A stretch of DNA of 52,060 nt. It comes from an uncultured Lachnospiraceae bacterium (lineage in GTDB: Bacteria; Bacillota_A; Clostridia; Lachnospirales; Lachnospiraceae). This document shows, in pieces, positions 24,034 to 32,996 of the stretch. Location of the stretch: positions 1 through 52,060 of the forward strand of contig CADCIU010000014.1 in assembly GCA_902801585.1 (NCBI GenBank), in the 5' to 3' direction. Position numbers and translations under genes: made by a program. The notes beneath the pieces were generated by a model that was not told the origin of the DNA, did not search any database, and saw only the letters and a list, made by a program, of their open reading frames with translations. Within the stretch, counting starts at the first letter, position 1, and every line of letters starts with the position of its first letter.

Positions 24034-24717
24034 ATGAAAAAGAAGGTAAAAGGGTGGAAAGCATTATTACTGCTGATCATGGTCGCAGCGCTGGTCATTC
24101 CAAAAACAAACGGCTATGCCTTGACACAAAAACAAAGGGCTCTGAATGCTTATAAACAGTTTCTTGCAAAGTCCAACGTGTCGGTCCTGGCTCCCGGACA
24201 GAGATGTCTTGAATGCGGCAGGCCCTATAAATACACACCGACCAGGGCTTCTCTGGTGTCATTCGGACTCGCATATATAGACAATGACAACATTCCGGAA
24301 CTGATTTTGAAAACAGACAATGATTACAGCAGCGGGTCGCATAAGGTCACAGCAATTTTTACTTATGTAAACGGAAGAATAAAACGTGTAAAATCGCTGA
24401 ATAATGATTATGCCCAGTTTAACGGGTATTATTATAAGACAGGATGCTTTAAGTGGACACAGCTCGATGAGGGCGGTTATAAAGAAGAGTATTTCTATAC
24501 TTTGAAAAACGGAAATTACCAGGCAAGATTGTGGAAATCCAGCAATGCATATGGTCTTTGGCCAACTGAGTATTACAAATTTGTGAGCAGCAGGAAGGTT
24601 AAGATCAGTGGATCTGCATTTTTAAGTGCCTACAAAAGCGTGACCGGATCAAAAAAGATAACGTATGTGAGATTTTACAAAGATACACAGGCAAATCGGA
24701 ATGCGTACTTGAGATAA
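24034..24717 (+). CDS. Secreted protein of unknown function
   Basis: A 227-aa protein with a clear signal peptide (KKKVKGWKALLLLIMVAAL, cleavage probably near NGYA). The mature part contains AYIDNDNIPELILK, a pattern shared with FG-GAP/VCBS-like or Ca-binding extracellular proteins of Firmicutes, plus a CLECG pair. The coding sequence is visibly more AT-rich than its neighbours, with many AAA, TAT and AAT codons, and it has its own promoter and terminator, so recent acquisition is possible. GGGGGAG precedes ATG 24034. Confidence 0.72.
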   Translation: MKKKVKGWKALLLLIMVAALVIPKTNGYALTQKQRALNAYKQFLAKSNVSVLAPGQRCLECGRPYKYTPTRASLVSFGLAYIDNDNIPELILKTDNDYSSGSHKVTAIFTYVNGRIKRVKSLNNDYAQFNGYYYKTGCFKWTQLDEGGYKEEYFYTLKNGNYQARLWKSSNAYGLWPTEYYKFVSSRKVKISGSAFLSAYKSVTGSKKITYVRFYKDTQANRNAYLR

Positions 24718-24769
24718 TGATCCGCAAATCTTGATATAACTTAAAGACGGTACCCAACAGACGATAAAA

Positions 24770-24806
24770 GAACGCCGCAGGTTCAAAGACCTGCAGGCGT
24801 TCTTTT
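24770..24806 (+). terminator. Intrinsic terminator
   Basis: GAACGCC-GCAGGT pairs with ACCTGC-A-GGCGTTC with a one-base bulge around TCAAAG, followed by TTTTT. It ends the secreted protein gene. Confidence 0.85.
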
Positions 24807-24868
24807 TGTGTATCACCCGGCGTTCAAAATAGTGTATGATAAAGCATATATCCATGAAGGAGGATCCG

Positions 24869-25693
24869 ATGAACCCTATTCTCGAAGGCGCCTATGACAT
24901 GCATGTCCACACTGCTCCCGATGTAATTGACCGCAGGATGGACGATCTGGATCTGGCCGCTGCATACAAGGCGGCAGGTATGAAAGGATTTGTGATCAAA
25001 TCGCACTATTTTGATACTGCAGGGAGGGCTTATCTGATCCGCAGGCTCTTTCCCGGGCTCCGCGCTGTCGGCGCGATCGTCCTCAACCGCTCTGTCGGCG
25101 GACTCAATCCTGAGGCTGTCCGCATGGCGGCAAAATATGGAGCAGAGGTAGTTTATATGCCGACCGTGGATGCATTTAACATGTCTCACATGAGCGGTGC
25201 GATTCGCATACTCGCAGATGGCGGGCTCGATCCCGCGATCGACGAGATCCTGGATATAGTCAGAGACTATGATATGGTTCTCTGCTCCGGCCACATTGCA
25301 CCGGAAGAGACGCTGGCGCTTTTCGAGAGGGCCGGGGAGAAAGGGATCCGCAAGATGCTCGCCACGCATGTGGAGTGGAGGCCCACAAGGGCCAGTGTCT
25401 CTATGCAGCGCCGATTTACAGAGTGCGGTGCCTTGCTGGAGCACTGCGTCATCAATCTGATCGGCGGGGATCTCACGATCAGTGACCTGGTCGACCAGAT
25501 TCATGAGATCGGAGCAGAGCACATGGTCTTGTCCACGGATCTCGGGCAGGCCCATAATCCGGCGCCCGCAGAGGCACTGGAGGAATACGCGGACAAACTG
25601 CTGCGCGCGGGCGTGACTAAGGAGGAGTTGCGGATGATGATCGTGACGAACCCGGAGCGGCTGTTGTCCGATGAGGGCACAGGAAAGCTTTAG
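24869..25693 (+). CDS. DUF6282-like metal-dependent hydrolase-fold protein
   Basis: A 274-aa cytoplasmic protein with an amidohydrolase/PHP-like look: an N-terminal YDMHVHTAPD metal-binding motif, IKSHYFDTAGRA, LCSGHIAPEET, ATHVEWRP, and STDLGQAHNPAP supplying further His and Asp ligands. It resembles the DUF6282 family, whose reaction is unknown to me. ATG 24869 follows AAGGAGG; the ATG at 24836 is rejected as lacking a site. The GH31 gene follows after a conserved 111-base element. Confidence 0.75.
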   Translation: MNPILEGAYDMHVHTAPDVIDRRMDDLDLAAAYKAAGMKGFVIKSHYFDTAGRAYLIRRLFPGLRAVGAIVLNRSVGGLNPEAVRMAAKYGAEVVYMPTVDAFNMSHMSGAIRILADGGLDPAIDEILDIVRDYDMVLCSGHIAPEETLALFERAGEKGIRKMLATHVEWRPTRASVSMQRRFTECGALLEHCVINLIGGDLTISDLVDQIHEIGAEHMVLSTDLGQAHNPAPAEALEEYADKLLRAGVTKEELRMMIVTNPERLLSDEGTGKL

Positions 25694-25713
25694 GAAAACG
25701 CAGACAGGTATAG

Positions 25714-25824
25714 ACAAGGTTTGATTCGGAGCGCATCAAACCTTGCAGATCCCATCGGAGAAACCGCATTCGCGGCTTACTCCTCGGGTGTCTTCGCGCA
25801 AAGCGCTTCGACATGGAGGTAATT
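25714..25824 (+). promoter_or_regulatory. Dispersed 111-base leader element, copy A (before GH31)
   Basis: It begins ACAAGGTTTGAT, ends GACATGGAGGTAATT and runs straight into ATG 25825, including the GGAGG ribosome site. A second copy at 44824-44934 has the same length with no gaps and about 88% identity; the 38 bases 25741-25778 are identical. A 10-bp stem (AAGGTTTGAT/ATCAAACCTT) opens the element, CCGC-ATTC-GCGG forms a small hairpin, and CGGAGCGC can pair with GCGCTTCG just before the ribosome site. CTCC at 25781-25784 could also pair with GGAG of that site. It may be a structured RNA leader or a short mobile repeat. Confidence 0.7.
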
Positions 25825-27837
25825 ATGATCAGAAAATACAGCTTTGGGAAGGTATTCAGGACCGACTCGGTCGTCGCCGTGATGAAAGCGCAGAAGGATG
25901 ACTTGCCGTATCTGAAAGTCAATGAAAAGGAGATGTCACTGTCCTGCACGATGGAGCCCGGGGATATTGTTTATGGACTGGGCGAGAATGTCCGCGGGAT
26001 CAACAAGCGGGGATGGATCTACGAGAGCCGCTGCAATGACGAGTCCAAGCATTTGGAGGATCGGCGCTCGCTTTACGCCGCGCACAACTTTATCGTTCTC
26101 GATGGTAAAGCCCGCCGTTTCGGTCTATTCATCGATTATCCGGGAATACTGACTTTTGACGTGGGCTATACCGACCTGTCGACATTAACGATCACGGCGT
26201 CGGATTGGAACCTGGACGTCTATGTGATCGAGGGCAGCAGTGTCCGCGACATTGTCAGGCAGTTCCGCGGCCTGATCGGAAGGAGCTATATTCCGCCCCT
26301 GTGGGCCTTCGGCAACGGGCAGAGCCGCTGGGGATACAAGAACGCCGAGGATGTGCGCGAAGTGGTCAGAGAGCATCGCAAAGCGGGAATCCCGCTGGAT
26401 ATGGTGTATCTGGACATTGACTATATGGAGCGCTACAAAGATTTCACGGTGAATAAGGAGCGCTTTCCTGATTTTGCCGGGTTCGTGGAGGAGATGAAGG
26501 CGGAGAACATCCGCATCGTGCCGATCATTGATGCGGCGATCAAAGAAGAAGAGGGATATTCCGTCTACGATGAGGGGATCCGTGAAGGGTATTTCTGCAC
26601 CGGCGAGGACGGAAGGCCGTTCATAGGAGCCGTCTGGCCGGGCCGCTCTCTTTTTACCGACATGCTCAACTCCAAGGCGAGAGCCTGGTTCGGCGATCAG
26701 TACAAAGTACTCATCGACCAGGGAATCGAGGGGTTCTGGAACGATATGAATGAACCCTCTGTTTTCTATGAGGAGGGCAGGCTGGCGCAGACGCTGGAAG
26801 AGATCGCGAAGATGAAGGACGAGGGGCAGAATCTGGACCTGGATGCCTTCAATCATTTTAAGGACCTGGTGGGCGGCCTGTCGGGAAACCCCGACGACTA
26901 CAGAAAGTTCTATCACAACATGGACGGCGTCAGGGTAAGGCATGATCAGGTGCACAACCTTTACGGCTATAATATGACGCGTGCGGCCGGCGAAGCGTTT
27001 GGGCGCCTTGCGCCCGGCAAAAGAATCCTCCTGTTCTCGAGGGCTTCCTGCATCGGCATGCACCGCTACGGAGGGATCTGGCAGGGAGACAACAAGTCCT
27101 ACTGGCAGCACCTTTTGATGAACCTGAAAATGCTGCCGTCTCTGAATATGTGCGGATTTCTGTATACCGGGGCGGATCTGGGCGGATTCGGGAGCGACAC
27201 GACAGAAGATCTGGTGATGCGCTGGTATGCGCTCGGTATTTTTACACCGCTGATGCGCAACCATTCGGAGATGGGAACGCGCCTGCAGGAGGTGTACCGC
27301 TTCAGTGATGTGGACGGTTTCAGGGAGATTATACAGCTTCGCTATAAACTGATCCCGTATCTGTACAGTGAGTATATGAAAGCCGCACTGGGCGGGGACA
27401 TGATGTTCCGGCCGCTGGCGCTGGACCACCCGGACGATGTGCGCTGCAGGACCGTCGAGGACCAGCTGTATCTGGGAGAGGAGCTGATGATCGCGCCGGT
27501 ATATGAGCAGAATGCGGCCGGCCGATATGTATATCTTCCCGAGAGAATGAAGATGCTGCGTCATACCAGAGAAGGGAAGATCGAGGAGAAGATCCTGGAA
27601 AAAGGCGATCACTATATCGAAGTTCCGCTCTCGGACGTGGTGTTCTTCCTGCGCGAGGGAAAATGCATACCCGTCGCAGACGGCGGACAGTGTGTGGAGG
27701 AGATCGACTTTGAGAACCTGCGTGTCATCTCGTTCGGTGATGACGCAGTTTATGAGTACTATCATGACGACGGATTCTCTGAGAACTACGATGAGCCGGG
27801 GAACCGGAGACAGATCTTTGCAAAACAGAGTTTATGA
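25825..27837 (+). CDS. Glycoside hydrolase family 31 (alpha-glucosidase/alpha-xylosidase type)
   Basis: A 670-aa intracellular retaining alpha-glycosidase. After an N-terminal beta-sandwich (YGLGENVRGINKRG), the barrel carries the nucleophile Asp307 in FWNDMNEPSVF, the GH31 signature. Further conserved stretches are LWAFGNGQSRWGY, DMVYLDIDYMERYKDFT, RILLFSRASCIGMHRYGGIWQGDN and MRNHSEMG. C-terminal sandwich domains follow. Substrate may be maltose or isomalto-oligosaccharides, or xylosides. ATG 25825 is served by GGAGG inside the 111-base element; an in-frame ATG 12 bases earlier lacks a site. Confidence 0.9.
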   Translation: MIRKYSFGKVFRTDSVVAVMKAQKDDLPYLKVNEKEMSLSCTMEPGDIVYGLGENVRGINKRGWIYESRCNDESKHLEDRRSLYAAHNFIVLDGKARRFGLFIDYPGILTFDVGYTDLSTLTITASDWNLDVYVIEGSSVRDIVRQFRGLIGRSYIPPLWAFGNGQSRWGYKNAEDVREVVREHRKAGIPLDMVYLDIDYMERYKDFTVNKERFPDFAGFVEEMKAENIRIVPIIDAAIKEEEGYSVYDEGIREGYFCTGEDGRPFIGAVWPGRSLFTDMLNSKARAWFGDQYKVLIDQGIEGFWNDMNEPSVFYEEGRLAQTLEEIAKMKDEGQNLDLDAFNHFKDLVGGLSGNPDDYRKFYHNMDGVRVRHDQVHNLYGYNMTRAAGEAFGRLAPGKRILLFSRASCIGMHRYGGIWQGDNKSYWQHLLMNLKMLPSLNMCGFLYTGADLGGFGSDTTEDLVMRWYALGIFTPLMRNHSEMGTRLQEVYRFSDVDGFREIIQLRYKLIPYLYSEYMKAALGGDMMFRPLALDHPDDVRCRTVEDQLYLGEELMIAPVYEQNAAGRYVYLPERMKMLRHTREGKIEEKILEKGDHYIEVPLSDVVFFLREGKCIPVADGGQCVEEIDFENLRVISFGDDAVYEYYHDDGFSENYDEPGNRRQIFAKQSL

Positions 27838-27916
27838 AAACAGAGTTCCATTATACGAAGTCTCCGCAAAACAGAATTTTCGGAGGCGGGATGAAAGGAC
27901 AGATAAAAAGGACAAG

Positions 27917-29722
27917 ATGAATCAGAAATTACCGGCCAGAGAAGAAGTACAAGCGGAAATGACATGGCGTCTGGAGGACATTTATCCGGACGAGGCTCTT
28001 TGGGAACAGGAACTGGGAGATGCCAAAGAGCTGGCAGGAAGAGTCAGATCGTATGAGGGACGGCTTTCAGAGAGCGCGGGGAACCTGTATGAGGCACTGA
28101 GATTATATGATGCGTGCGCATTAAAGCTCGACCGCGTGGGCGGTTATGCCTTCATGCGCCGCGACCAGGATGCAGGCAATTCCCGCTATCAGGGGATGGA
28201 GCTGAAGTCGCAGAGCGCCTCTGTCAGGATCAGCGAAGAACTGGCCTTTTTGGAGCCTGAGATCCTCATGATCGAGGACGATGTGATCGAGCAGTTCTAT
28301 GAGGAGGAGCCGGGGATCCGGGATTATGAAGTGACGATCCGGGAGATCAGAAGGCGCAGAGACCACACGCTGGGGAAGGAGATGGAAGCGCTTCTGGCCT
28401 CTGCGGGTGAAATGGCAATGGCCGCATCGAACGGCTTCGGCATGCTCGCCAACGCGGACCTGAAATTCCCGTCGGTCACCGATGCCGGCGGCAGCGAGAT
28501 CGAGCTCTCGAACGGCCGCTTCGTGCCGCTGCAGATGTCTTCGGACAGAGCACTGCGCAAGGCTTCTTTTGAGAAATACTACACGAGGTACAGCGAGTTC
28601 AAGAATACCTGGGCAGCGCTGTATGACGGACAGGTGAAGCAGCAGATTTTTTACGCACGCGCAAGGAAGTATTCGTCCACGTTTGAGGCCGCCGTCGACG
28701 GTAACAATGTGGATCCGTCCGTCTGCGACCGCCTGATCGACAGCATCCGCGGCAAAATATCGTACATGCACCGCTATGTTTCCCTGCGCAGGAAGATGCT
28801 GGGCGTGGATGAACTGCACATGTATGACGTATACGTGCCGATCGTCGCCGGGTATGACAGGAAATTTACCTATGAGGAGGCCAAGGCAATCTCTCTGAAG
28901 GCACTGGCGCCTCTCGGTGAAGAATACCTTTCTGTCGTGAGAAAGGCATATGAGGAGCGCTGGATCGACGTGTATGAGAATGTGGGAAAGCGGTCGGGAG
29001 CGTATTCTTCGGGCGTTTACGGCGTGCACCCGTACATGCTGCTCAATTATACGGATACGCTGGACGATGTTTTTACTCTGGTCCATGAGATGGGGCACTC
29101 TATGCATACCTGGTATTCCGACCATGCCCAGTCACATCTGAATTCCAAGTACAGGATCTTCGTGGCGGAAGTCGCCTCTACCACCAATGAGATCCTCCTT
29201 TTGGAGTATCTGCTTGCTCGTGCGGAAGACCCGGCAGAGAGAGCCTATCTTCTCAATCATTATCTCGAGTGCTTTAAAGGGACAGTCTACCGCCAGAGCA
29301 TGTTCGAGGAATTTGAACGCAGGACCAACGCAATGGCGGAGGAGGGAACGCCTCTGACGTCCGATGTCTTGTGCGATCTCTATTTGAACCTGAACAAGGA
29401 GTATTTTGGCAGTGATATGGTGTCGGATCCGCTGATCGCTTACGAGTGGTGCAGGATCCCGCATTTCTACTACAACTTCTATGTGTACCAGTACGCCACG
29501 AGCTTCGCGGCATCCGTCGCGATCGCGCACCGCATTTTGGAACATGGTGAGAAGGCCGTGGGACCGTATCTGGAGTTCTTAAAGAGCGGATGCACGCAGG
29601 ATCCCGTGAGTCTTCTGAAGATCGCGGGCGTGGACCTGTCGACTTCAGGGCCTGTGGACGAGGCGCTGGAAGTCTTCCGGGGCGTGATCGAAGAGATGGA
29701 AGTGCTCAGTGAGAAGATTTGA
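27917..29722 (+). CDS. pepF: Oligoendopeptidase F, M3 family metallopeptidase
   Basis: A 601-aa cytoplasmic zinc peptidase that cuts short peptides. The zinc site is HEMGH (His390, Glu391, His394) in LVHEMGHSMHTWY, with the third ligand Glu in FVAEVASTTNE. The helical N-terminal region (WRLEDIYPDEALWEQEL) is typical of PepF. ATG 27917 follows AAGGAC and starts just before the conserved WRLEDIYP. It could process peptides brought in by the Opp system encoded further downstream. The MATE gene overlaps its 3' end. Confidence 0.92.
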   Translation: MNQKLPAREEVQAEMTWRLEDIYPDEALWEQELGDAKELAGRVRSYEGRLSESAGNLYEALRLYDACALKLDRVGGYAFMRRDQDAGNSRYQGMELKSQSASVRISEELAFLEPEILMIEDDVIEQFYEEEPGIRDYEVTIREIRRRRDHTLGKEMEALLASAGEMAMAASNGFGMLANADLKFPSVTDAGGSEIELSNGRFVPLQMSSDRALRKASFEKYYTRYSEFKNTWAALYDGQVKQQIFYARARKYSSTFEAAVDGNNVDPSVCDRLIDSIRGKISYMHRYVSLRRKMLGVDELHMYDVYVPIVAGYDRKFTYEEAKAISLKALAPLGEEYLSVVRKAYEERWIDVYENVGKRSGAYSSGVYGVHPYMLLNYTDTLDDVFTLVHEMGHSMHTWYSDHAQSHLNSKYRIFVAEVASTTNEILLLEYLLARAEDPAERAYLLNHYLECFKGTVYRQSMFEEFERRTNAMAEEGTPLTSDVLCDLYLNLNKEYFGSDMVSDPLIAYEWCRIPHFYYNFYVYQYATSFAASVAIAHRILEHGEKAVGPYLEFLKSGCTQDPVSLLKIAGVDLSTSGPVDEALEVFRGVIEEMEVLSEKI

Positions 29723-31094
29723 TCAAGAACGAAACGATTCCCCGGTAAAGGCGGCCAACCAGATCACGCACGGGGTGATCTGGAAGCAGCTGCTTCTCTA
29801 TTTTGCCCCGCTACTGGCGTCCTCGTGTCTCCAGCTTCTCTACAACACGGCGGACACGATCATAGTGGGCCGTTTTGTGGGCAAGATCGCACTGACGGCC
29901 GTGGGCGGTTCTGCGGGCCAGATCTATGCGATGGTCACGGAATTTGTGATCGGCGCGTCGGGCGGCGCCTGTGTGATCCTTTCCCAGGCCTATGGCGCCC
30001 GAAACAGGAAGATTCTGGATGACGGCCTTCACAATGCGGCCGCACTGGCTCTGGTAATGGGCGGATTGTTCACCGCCGCAGGGATCGCGCTGGCAGGCAC
30101 GGCACTGAGGGCAGCGGGCGCACCGGCCGAGACGATGGCGGGTTCGATCCTCTATCTCAGGATCGCCTTCGCAGGCCTGATTCCCAATGCACTCTATAAC
30201 ATGGGCGCCGGCGTGCTGCGCGCTGTCGGAGATGCCAAAAGACCGCTGCGGTTCCTGATGATCAGCAGCGGTCTCAATATTGTGCTGGACCTGATCTTCG
30301 TAGCCGTGCTGCGGATGGGCATCGGGGGCGCCGCGCTGGCAACGGTCATGACGCAGACACTGAGTGCGGCTCTGGTCCTGCGGACGCTGATGAGAACGGT
30401 AGGACGCGACCCTCTTATGCCCGGACTTGACCTCCGCAGCCTGCGCCTTCAGAAGAATGTTGCGCTCAAAATGCTCCGCCTGGGAATACCGCTCGGGATG
30501 GAGACACTGATGTACACCTTCTCCTGTGTGGTGCTGACCTCGGCCGTCAACACGTTCGGTACCGATACGGTCGCGGCTTATGCAGGATTTGTGCGCATAG
30601 AATCCTTCTACTGGATGCTGGAACAGGCTTTTGCCGTCTCGATCACGACCTTTGTCGGTCAAAATATTGGCGCAGGCTTTAAAGACCGGGTCCGGAGCGT
30701 GTCCAGACAGGGCGCCGTACTAATGTATATCTTCATGGGATCGGCGATCGTGATTATGTATACGGGCTGCCCTGTGTGGCTGGGCCTGTTTACGACAGAT
30801 CCAGACGTGCTCAGGATCGGCGTCTCGATGATGCGGTTCCTTCTGCCCTTTTATATACTGTATATCCCTAACGGTGTGTTCTTCTCGACACTGCGCGGTC
30901 TGGGAGATTCGCTCAGGCCGACACTGATCACGTTTTTCGGCGTATGCGTGCTGCGGATCCTGTGGGTGCTCTTGGTATTTCCGAGGTTTCCCTCGATCGA
31001 AGCGCTGCTGACCTGCTTTCCCGTGTCGTGGAGCGTGACGGCTGTCACATATTCGCTGTATTATAAATGGTTTATTAAAAGGACAGCGCTTTAG
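29709..31094 (+). CDS. MATE-family efflux transporter
   Basis: A 461-aa polytopic inner-membrane antiporter with about 12 hydrophobic segments in two repeated halves (LLLYFAPLLASSCLQLLYNTADTIIVGRFVG opens the first). Conserved MATE features include GGSAGQIYAM, IGASGGACVILSQAYGARN and a C-terminal FSTLRGLGDSLRPT. It exports cationic drugs or metabolites with Na or H. The GTG start at 29709 lies inside the end of pepF, six bases after GGAAG, so the genes overlap by 14 bases and are likely coupled. Confidence 0.9.
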   Translation: MRRFDQERNDSPVKAANQITHGVIWKQLLLYFAPLLASSCLQLLYNTADTIIVGRFVGKIALTAVGGSAGQIYAMVTEFVIGASGGACVILSQAYGARNRKILDDGLHNAAALALVMGGLFTAAGIALAGTALRAAGAPAETMAGSILYLRIAFAGLIPNALYNMGAGVLRAVGDAKRPLRFLMISSGLNIVLDLIFVAVLRMGIGGAALATVMTQTLSAALVLRTLMRTVGRDPLMPGLDLRSLRLQKNVALKMLRLGIPLGMETLMYTFSCVVLTSAVNTFGTDTVAAYAGFVRIESFYWMLEQAFAVSITTFVGQNIGAGFKDRVRSVSRQGAVLMYIFMGSAIVIMYTGCPVWLGLFTTDPDVLRIGVSMMRFLLPFYILYIPNGVFFSTLRGLGDSLRPTLITFFGVCVLRILWVLLVFPRFPSIEALLTCFPVSWSVTAVTYSLYYKWFIKRTAL

Positions 31095-31149
31095 CGGCGC
31101 ATAACAGATGCAACGGTTATAAGTTTCATTTCAGGAAAGAGTGACGATC

Positions 31150-31905
31150 ATGCTGGATTCTCTGCGGATGGCATTTTCTCTGTACTCCATAATTCCGGTC
31201 CCGCATGCTCAGTGGAATGAAAAGAGCATGAAATACTGTATCTGCTTTCTGCCGCTGATCGGCGGTGTGATCGCTGCAGTGCAGTATCTGGCTTTCAAGC
31301 TTTTGAGCATGCTGTCTTTTGGCGATGTATTCAGGGCAGCCGTTTTGTCGGTCCTGCCGGTCCTGATCACGGGCGGCATTCATCTCGACGGCTTTCTGGA
31401 CACGTGCGACGCGATCCATTCTTACGGAAGCAGGGAAAAGCGCCTGGAGATCTTAAAAGATCCCCATGTGGGCGCTTTCGCCCTGATCGGCGGGATCGTC
31501 TGGTTTGTCCTCTGGTTCGGTGTATGGGCGGAAGCGGGAGAGCGGGAGATGATCCCGATGTGTCTGGTCTTTGTCCTCTCACGGGCTATGAGCGCATTTG
31601 CGGCGCTCACATTCCCCAAAGCCAGAAAGGACGGGATGCTGCGGGGAGAGACGGACCCGGCAGCAAAGGGTGCGTCCACGGCGATGGCGATCGTCAGTGT
31701 GCTGACCGGCGCTGCGATGGTATATGCGGGTCGCATCTGTGCTGCGGCGTCAGTGCTCACGGCGATTGTCGTACTCATGTATTACCGCAGAATGTCTGAC
31801 CGGCAGTTCGGCGGGACGACCGGAGACCTGGCGGGCTGGTTCACACAGGTGTGTGAGCTGGCGGCAGCGGGAGCGGTCGTCGTGATGTCGCGCATTTTAT
31901 GGTGA
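31150..31905 (+). CDS. cobS: Adenosylcobinamide-GDP ribazoletransferase (cobalamin synthase)
   Basis: Joins adenosylcobinamide-GDP with alpha-ribazole in the last steps of vitamin B12 assembly, in the membrane. It is 251 aa with several hydrophobic segments. Diagnostic sequences are GGIHLDGFLDTCDAI, the metal-binding motif of the family, and LKDPHVGAFALIGGI; the end has GGTTGDLAGWFTQVCEL. ATG 31150 gives the usual short hydrophobic start; GTG 31141, four bases after AGGA, is a possible alternative. The cobU gene overlaps or abuts its end. Confidence 0.9.
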   Translation: MLDSLRMAFSLYSIIPVPHAQWNEKSMKYCICFLPLIGGVIAAVQYLAFKLLSMLSFGDVFRAAVLSVLPVLITGGIHLDGFLDTCDAIHSYGSREKRLEILKDPHVGAFALIGGIVWFVLWFGVWAEAGEREMIPMCLVFVLSRAMSAFAALTFPKARKDGMLRGETDPAAKGASTAMAIVSVLTGAAMVYAGRICAAASVLTAIVVLMYYRRMSDRQFGGTTGDLAGWFTQVCELAAAGAVVVMSRILW

Positions 31906-31937
31906 TCGGCTGTGAGAGTATGATAGTGAGGTCCGGC

Positions 31938-32447
31938 ATGTTGACATTGGTGATCGGCGGAAGTGCCAGCGGAAAAAGTGAATATGCGGAGCAGCACGTG
32001 ATGTCGCTTAATGGCGCTCGGATCTACATCGCGACGATGGAGCCGTTCGGGAAAGAGGCAGCAGACCGCATCTCAAAGCACAGGCAGATGCGAAAGAACA
32101 AAGGATTTGAGACGATCGAGTGCTATACCGGACTGAAAGACGTGCGGGTCCCTCCCGGCAGCAATGTGCTTTTGGAGGATTTGGGAAATCTTATGGCCAA
32201 TGAGATCTTCAGCCCTGCCGGCAAAGGCCCGGAGGCAGTCAGAAACGGGATCGAGGCGCTCATACCGGCATGTGCCCATTTGACGATCGTGACCAATGAG
32301 ATCTTCAGCGGGGGAACAGACTGCACGGAGGAGACGCTTTATTATATGCGGGAGCTCGCGGCGATGAATCGGCATATTGCGGCGCGCGCGGACCGGGTGG
32401 CAGAGATCGTGTGCGGGATCCCCAATATATTCAAACAGACGAAGTGA
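31938..32447 (+). CDS. cobU: Adenosylcobinamide kinase / adenosylcobinamide-phosphate guanylyltransferase
   Basis: A 169-aa bifunctional enzyme that phosphorylates adenosylcobinamide and attaches GMP, producing the substrate of CobS. The P-loop is GGSASGKS at the N-terminus; a conserved His in ISKHRQMRKNKG is the likely guanylylated residue; LLEDLGNLMANEIF, IVTNEIFSGG and ARADRVAEIVCGIP follow the family. In-frame ATGs at 31899 and 31920 are alternatives; 31938 best fits the family start and has GAGG upstream. Confidence 0.88.
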   Translation: MLTLVIGGSASGKSEYAEQHVMSLNGARIYIATMEPFGKEAADRISKHRQMRKNKGFETIECYTGLKDVRVPPGSNVLLEDLGNLMANEIFSPAGKGPEAVRNGIEALIPACAHLTIVTNEIFSGGTDCTEETLYYMRELAAMNRHIAARADRVAEIVCGIPNIFKQTK

Positions 32448-32507
32448 AACGGCGGAACGGATCTGATGATATGAACAGCCGGACCAAGAAAGGCACGGAG
32501 GTGCGCA

Positions 32508-32996
32508 ATGATCCTTGTGACGGGACCGCTATTTGCAGGAAAACAGACATATATTCAGGATGCGCTGGGATGGACCGAAGAGGAATTTGAGGAAAGAGGC
32601 ATCCGTGATGTACAGGAACTGGCAGCCGCCCCGGCGGGCGGGGAAGAGCCCGAGGATCACGAAGAGCGGATGAAACGCCTGCAGCTGCTTGCCGATGAAC
32701 TCTCCCGCGCGGAGGTGATCCTCTCGACGGAGACCGGAGCCGGCGTTATCCCGGTCGATCGGGTGGAGCGTCAAAACAGAGAGGCAGCCGGAATTCTGAG
32801 CCGTCTTCTGGCAGAACGGGCCGATCTGGTGATCCGGGTGTCGTGCGGACTGCCGCAGTTCCTGAAGGGCTCAGGGGAGGACCTTTGTGAATACAGACGC
32901 AAATATTATGATCACAAATACCAGGATAACAAATACCGGGATAACAAATACGGAGCTGACAGTGTTCCTGATCAGGCACGGAAAGACAAGAGATAA
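32508..32996 (+). CDS. Second, shorter CobU-like protein
   Basis: A 162-aa paralogue of CobU. It keeps a P-loop (GPLFAGKQT) and the C-terminal family pattern (VILSTETGAGVIPVDRVERQNREAAG, then LVIRVSCGLPQFLKG), but the middle region with the conserved guanylylated His is replaced by an acidic stretch (AAPAGGEEPEDHEERMK). It may therefore be only a kinase, a regulator or a decaying copy. The last 20 residues (YDHKYQDNKYRDNKYG) come from a 15-base tandem repeat that also encodes the start of the next gene. GGAGG precedes ATG 32508. Confidence 0.75.
   Translation: MILVTGPLFAGKQTYIQDALGWTEEEFEERGIRDVQELAAAPAGGEEPEDHEERMKRLQLLADELSRAEVILSTETGAGVIPVDRVERQNREAAGILSRLLAERADLVIRVSCGLPQFLKGSGEDLCEYRRKYYDHKYQDNKYRDNKYGADSVPDQARKDKR

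Noticed and set aside
26185..27765. A 526-codon open frame on the minus strand
   Set aside because: It lies fully opposite the GH31 gene, has no ribosome site and is rich in His/Arg/Gln as expected for an antisense shadow of GC-rich coding sequence.
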